DNA of 64,000 nt. Source: Chlorops oryzae (lineage: Eukaryota > Arthropoda > Insecta > Diptera > Chloropidae). The DNA lies in the NCBI GenBank assembly GCA_020466095.1, contig CM035807.1, positions 34,352,039-34,416,038 of the forward strand, given 5' to 3'. Shown piece by piece: positions 61,450 to 64,000 of the stretch. Position 1 is the stretch's first letter. Each line of letters begins with the position of its first letter. The notes beneath the pieces are model-generated. The model had not been told where the DNA came from, ran no database searches, and was given only the letters and a program-made list of their open reading frames with translations. Both the position numbers and the translations under genes were made by a program.

Positions 61450-62469
61450 CATTCTTCTTCTTCTTGCGTGTTTAACTATCCCGGTCTATCCCAGGGTCCG
61501 CAAAACGCGACCAGTTACTCCATTTTGTTCTGTCGGTTGCATCATCCGAGGTAAGTCCTTCAACCTCTAGGTCCCATTTTATTTTGTCCATCCAGCGCTG
61601 TTTCGGACGCTTTCGTTTTCTGCAACCTTGATTTTTCAGTGCGTAGCCTTTCTTTGTCAAAGTCTCCTCATTTGCTCTCAGGACGTATCCATACCAGCGT
61701 AGCCTTGCTTCCCACATTTTCCCAATAATTGGCGCAACTCCATAGCCTCTACGAATGTCTACGTTTGGAACATGATCAAGACGAGTGAGTCCGGATATCC
61801 AGCGAAGCATCTTTGTTTCCATAACACTAACCTTTGCTTCTGCTACTTTCGTTGCTGCTAGACATTCGGTACTATAAAGAGCGACTGGTCTGATGACTGT
61901 GCGGTAGATTTTAGATTTTAAGCGGTCGCTTATCTTTTTATTGCACATAACACCAGTCGTTGAACGCCACTTAAGCCAAGCGGCGTTAACTCTCTCAGTA
62001 ACATCGCGAGTGATCGTCCCGTCAGCAGAAAGCGTCGACCCAAGATATTTAAATTTTTCCGTCCTTGGTAGGTCAGTGTTATTTATTTTGATGGTCCCTG
62101 CTTCGCAATTGTCTGTTGTCATGTATTCTGTTTTCCCGACATTCAAACGTAGTCCAAACATAGACAATCTATCATGCCAGTCTTGTACTTGTTGCTGTAA
62201 GTTGTTTTTATTGGTTGAGACCAGAAGAACATCATCTGCATATAGTAACGTCCAGGGAGTCGATATTTGTAGGTCTTCGGTAATTGAATCGATAACTAAT
62301 ATGAACGAAAGAGGAGATAGAGCTGATCCTTGGTGAACGCCTACAGATATTGAAAATTCAGATGAAATTCCGGCAGGAGAATGTACTCGACTTTTGGGAT
62401 TTGCATACAGAAGTTTTACCCACCTAATAAGTTCTTCCGGCACTAAGTGTTTTCTCAAAGCATACCAAC
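61450..62469 (-). mobile_element. 5'-truncated RTE-like non-LTR retrotransposon
   Basis: The element reads from 62469 to 61450. It begins inside the reverse transcriptase, has an open frame to a TAA at 61474-61472, then only about 20 bases (ACACGC) before a tail of AAG units (61452-61465). A very short 3' UTR and a microsatellite-like 3' end are typical of the RTE clade. A candidate 7-bp duplication, CTAAATA, is at 61443-61449 and 62470-62476, but the setting is low-complexity. The missing 5' part would hold the endonuclease and the first RT motifs. Confidence 0.85.
61472..62467 (-). CDS. reverse transcriptase, C-terminal part of RTE-like LINE ORF2 (5'-truncated)
   Basis: The open frame starts in mid-protein as WYALRKHLVPEEL and runs 331 residues to a stop without a frameshift. 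It contains the RT palm motif VHQGSALSPL, then the catalytic LLYADDVLL and the thumb-side GLRLNVGKTEY. These are followed by FKYLGSTLSADG, VNAAWLKWR, KSKIYRTVIRPVALYSTECL, VMETKMLRW and RLRWYGYVLR. The last motifs are the conserved C-terminal block of RTE-type RTs, best known to me from nematode and arthropod copies. The first RT motifs and the endonuclease are lost, so this copy cannot move on its own. The intact frame implies a young insertion. The first ATG-like start is not meaningful, because the true protein begins upstream. Confidence 0.92.
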   Translation of the reverse strand, partial: WYALRKHLVPEELIRWVKLLYANPKSRVHSPAGISSEFSISVGVHQGSALSPLSFILVIDSITEDLQISTPWTLLYADDVLLVSTNKNNLQQQVQDWHDRLSMFGLRLNVGKTEYMTTDNCEAGTIKINNTDLPRTEKFKYLGSTLSADGTITRDVTERVNAAWLKWRSTTGVMCNKKISDRLKSKIYRTVIRPVALYSTECLAATKVAEAKVSVMETKMLRWISGLTRLDHVPNVDIRRGYGVAPIIGKMWEARLRWYGYVLRANEETLTKKGYALKNQGCRKRKRPKQRWMDKIKWDLEVEGLTSDDATDRTKWSNWSRFADPGIDRDS

Positions 62470-62664
62470 CTAAATAAATAAAAAATTAAAATAGAAAAAA
62501 TAAACCCGCCCTATAACATAAAAATAAATATTTTTTAATTAAAAAAAGTTATAAATGAAAAAACCAAAACATTTTCTAAGAAATTTAAAAAATTAAAAAT
62601 AAAAACTTAGAAAACAAAATAAAATTTTTTTTACTACAAAAAATGAAAATTTCAAAAATAGCTA

Positions 62665-63011
62665 CAGTCGAATCTGGAAATAACAAATCCCTGAAATAAC
62701 GAACATCTCGGTTTGGTGAACGCTTTTTTGTTACAGGGACTTTTCTAAATAATCAGGTCTGCAGGGAGGTGGGAGGAAAATAGGGGATTTCCCCCGGGCC
62801 CGAACTTTCTGAAGGGGCCCACAATTAGCATGGGACTTTTTTTTGTCGCACATTTTAGCGAGGGTACAGCGGGAAAAAATCCCCCGGGCCCCAAATATCT
62901 CTCTACGAGCCTGTAAATAATGAAAAAAACCTTCAATCTCGCTAATACGAACAATCTGGATACAATGAAAAGGACGTGCAAAAATTGATTCACTATATCC
63001 AGATTCGAGTG
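62665..63011. mobile_element. pogo-like MITE carrying a nested hAT MITE
   Basis: The left end CAGTCGAATCTGGAAATAAC is preceded by TA. The right end on the opposite strand is CACTCGAATCTGGATATAGT, preceded by TG (decayed TA). Internal words ATAACGAACATCTCGG and AATACGAACAATCTGG agree with this group. A 160-bp hAT MITE plus one copy of its 8-bp duplication is inserted in the middle, so the original MITE was about 180 bp. Confidence 0.8.
62754..62913. mobile_element. hAT-type MITE with exact 8-bp duplication
   Basis: The ends are CAGGTCTGCAGGGAGG and, inverted, CAGGCTCGTAGAGAGA. The flanks are TAAATAAT at 62746-62753 and 62914-62921, the 8-bp signature of hAT insertion. The interior has GGGATTTCCCCCGGGCCC near one end and TCCCCCGGGCCCC near the other. 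It is much more GC-rich than its surroundings. No coding potential is present. Confidence 0.9.
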
Positions 63012-64000
63012 CATGTATATTAATAAGTAAATAATACATTAAAAAATAAATTAAAAAACATATTATAAAAAATATTAAAATTTAAAAAAAATTAAATAAT
63101 AGTTACATTTTTTTTAACTCAGAAAATAAAAATAAAAGTTAAGAAAACAAGAGCTCATATTTTTTTTAATTTGAAAAAATTAAAAATATATAAATTATAA
63201 CTCAAATAAAAATGCAAAAAAATTTCAAAAAAAAATATATTAAATTGAATTAAAAACAGGAAGATTAGAAGTACTTAGTTTCCGTAATATTAATCTAACA
63301 CCCCTTGCATCGTCCTTGCCTTTGCCTGATAAAAACGAATCGAGGAAATAGTTGGTCTTTTTTCTGATGGTTTTTGGCGTCGAAAAGAGTAACTCGAATC
63401 TTAGCTGCCCTCTAGGATCTTCTTGAAAGAAACACCTTTACTAAAAACTATCAATTGTCTTCGTAACATAGGTAGTTCAAAAAAGGGACGACATGAAGGT
63501 GTTTTTTCGTGATCTTCCGTTCGAATTCTTACGTCAAATTGCGGATAGAAAATATTTATTTTCATCATTATTATTATTGTTTGACCCTTAAAAGCATGGG
63601 GGCTCAAATCATTAACGAAATGAAATATCATCTCGGCTCGTCGTTGTATACCTATAAATGGGCGCACATTGTTTATCCATTAAGTAGGAGTATCTCCCAC
63701 GTGTATTTACTCATTTTATAAAACATTTGCATTTTGCCAGTCATGCAGTCGATTATTTAACAAGTATATTCCAAGTCACTTCTTATACTCATTGAGATAT
63801 ACATAGGTATATGGAAAGTCCAAATGTTATGTAGATATGACATGCTTATGTTTATATGGCTTTTAACCGCTCATACTTAAATTGTTATTACAGGGTCAGT
63901 GAAAAGAGCCCAAAGCTCACTGAGGCACTGAGAGCAGCGAGATGTGGCTTGCTTGGCCGAGAGTCAGTCAGTGTTTGTCATTCTGTCTATCCATCCGTGT
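63012..64000. other. no gene recognised
   Basis: A/T-rich DNA to about 63250, then sequence that looks single-copy. The last 120 bp (63885-64000) are more GC-rich, with GAGTCAGTCAGTG and CTGTCTATCCATCC. They could belong to an exon or promoter of a gene beyond the window, but no frame or splice signal proves it. Confidence 0.35.

Overview
The window looks like nuclear DNA of an insect, most likely a higher fly. It is AT-rich, full of microsatellites and nested transposable-element debris, and spliced coding exons are very sparse. The fly assignment is inferred from the repeat types, the intron style and the one host gene seen. No bacterial, organellar or viral gene organisation is visible.

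The only host gene I can support is on the minus strand at the left end. Three exons with good splice sites and matching phases (8204-8093, 946-855, 510-400) encode the N-terminal 105 residues of a beaten path (Beat) family immunoglobulin protein: a signal peptide, then the first part of the first Ig domain. The gene continues beyond position 1. Intron 1 is about 7.1 kb and intron 2 is 344 bp. A strong 3' splice site at about 8295, in the 5' untranslated region, suggests another non-coding exon further upstream, possibly inside this window.

From about 9 to 64 kb I recognise no further host exon. The DNA is a mosaic of mobile elements. They include two foldback elements sharing CCCAAGTA ends (3179-4300, 27245-28314) and a TA-flanked terminal-inverted-repeat element (15176-16427). 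Next to that is a repeat with an AATAAGGCC end motif (16556-17440). Two elements carry a related 14-bp motif repeated about every 170-190 bp (20720-22437, 58275-60358). There is also a hAT-type element with an exact 8-bp duplication, carrying a LINE 3' end inside it (36858-37762), and several pogo/Tigger-like MITEs (43.8-44.3, 50.9-51.6 and 62.7-63.0 kb).

Three tRNA-derived SINE copies share a 3' tail with the LINE fragment. The densest young cluster is 61.1-63.0 kb: a SINE with a 12-bp duplication, a 5'-truncated RTE-like LINE with an open reverse transcriptase frame, and a pogo-like MITE carrying a hAT MITE with an exact 8-bp duplication.

Low-complexity expansions are extreme: about 700 bp of GAGAGATA, about 740 bp of AAT, and several hundred bp each of ATCTATCA-like and TTGAT-like repeats. 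The long apparent reading frames over these tracts are artefacts.
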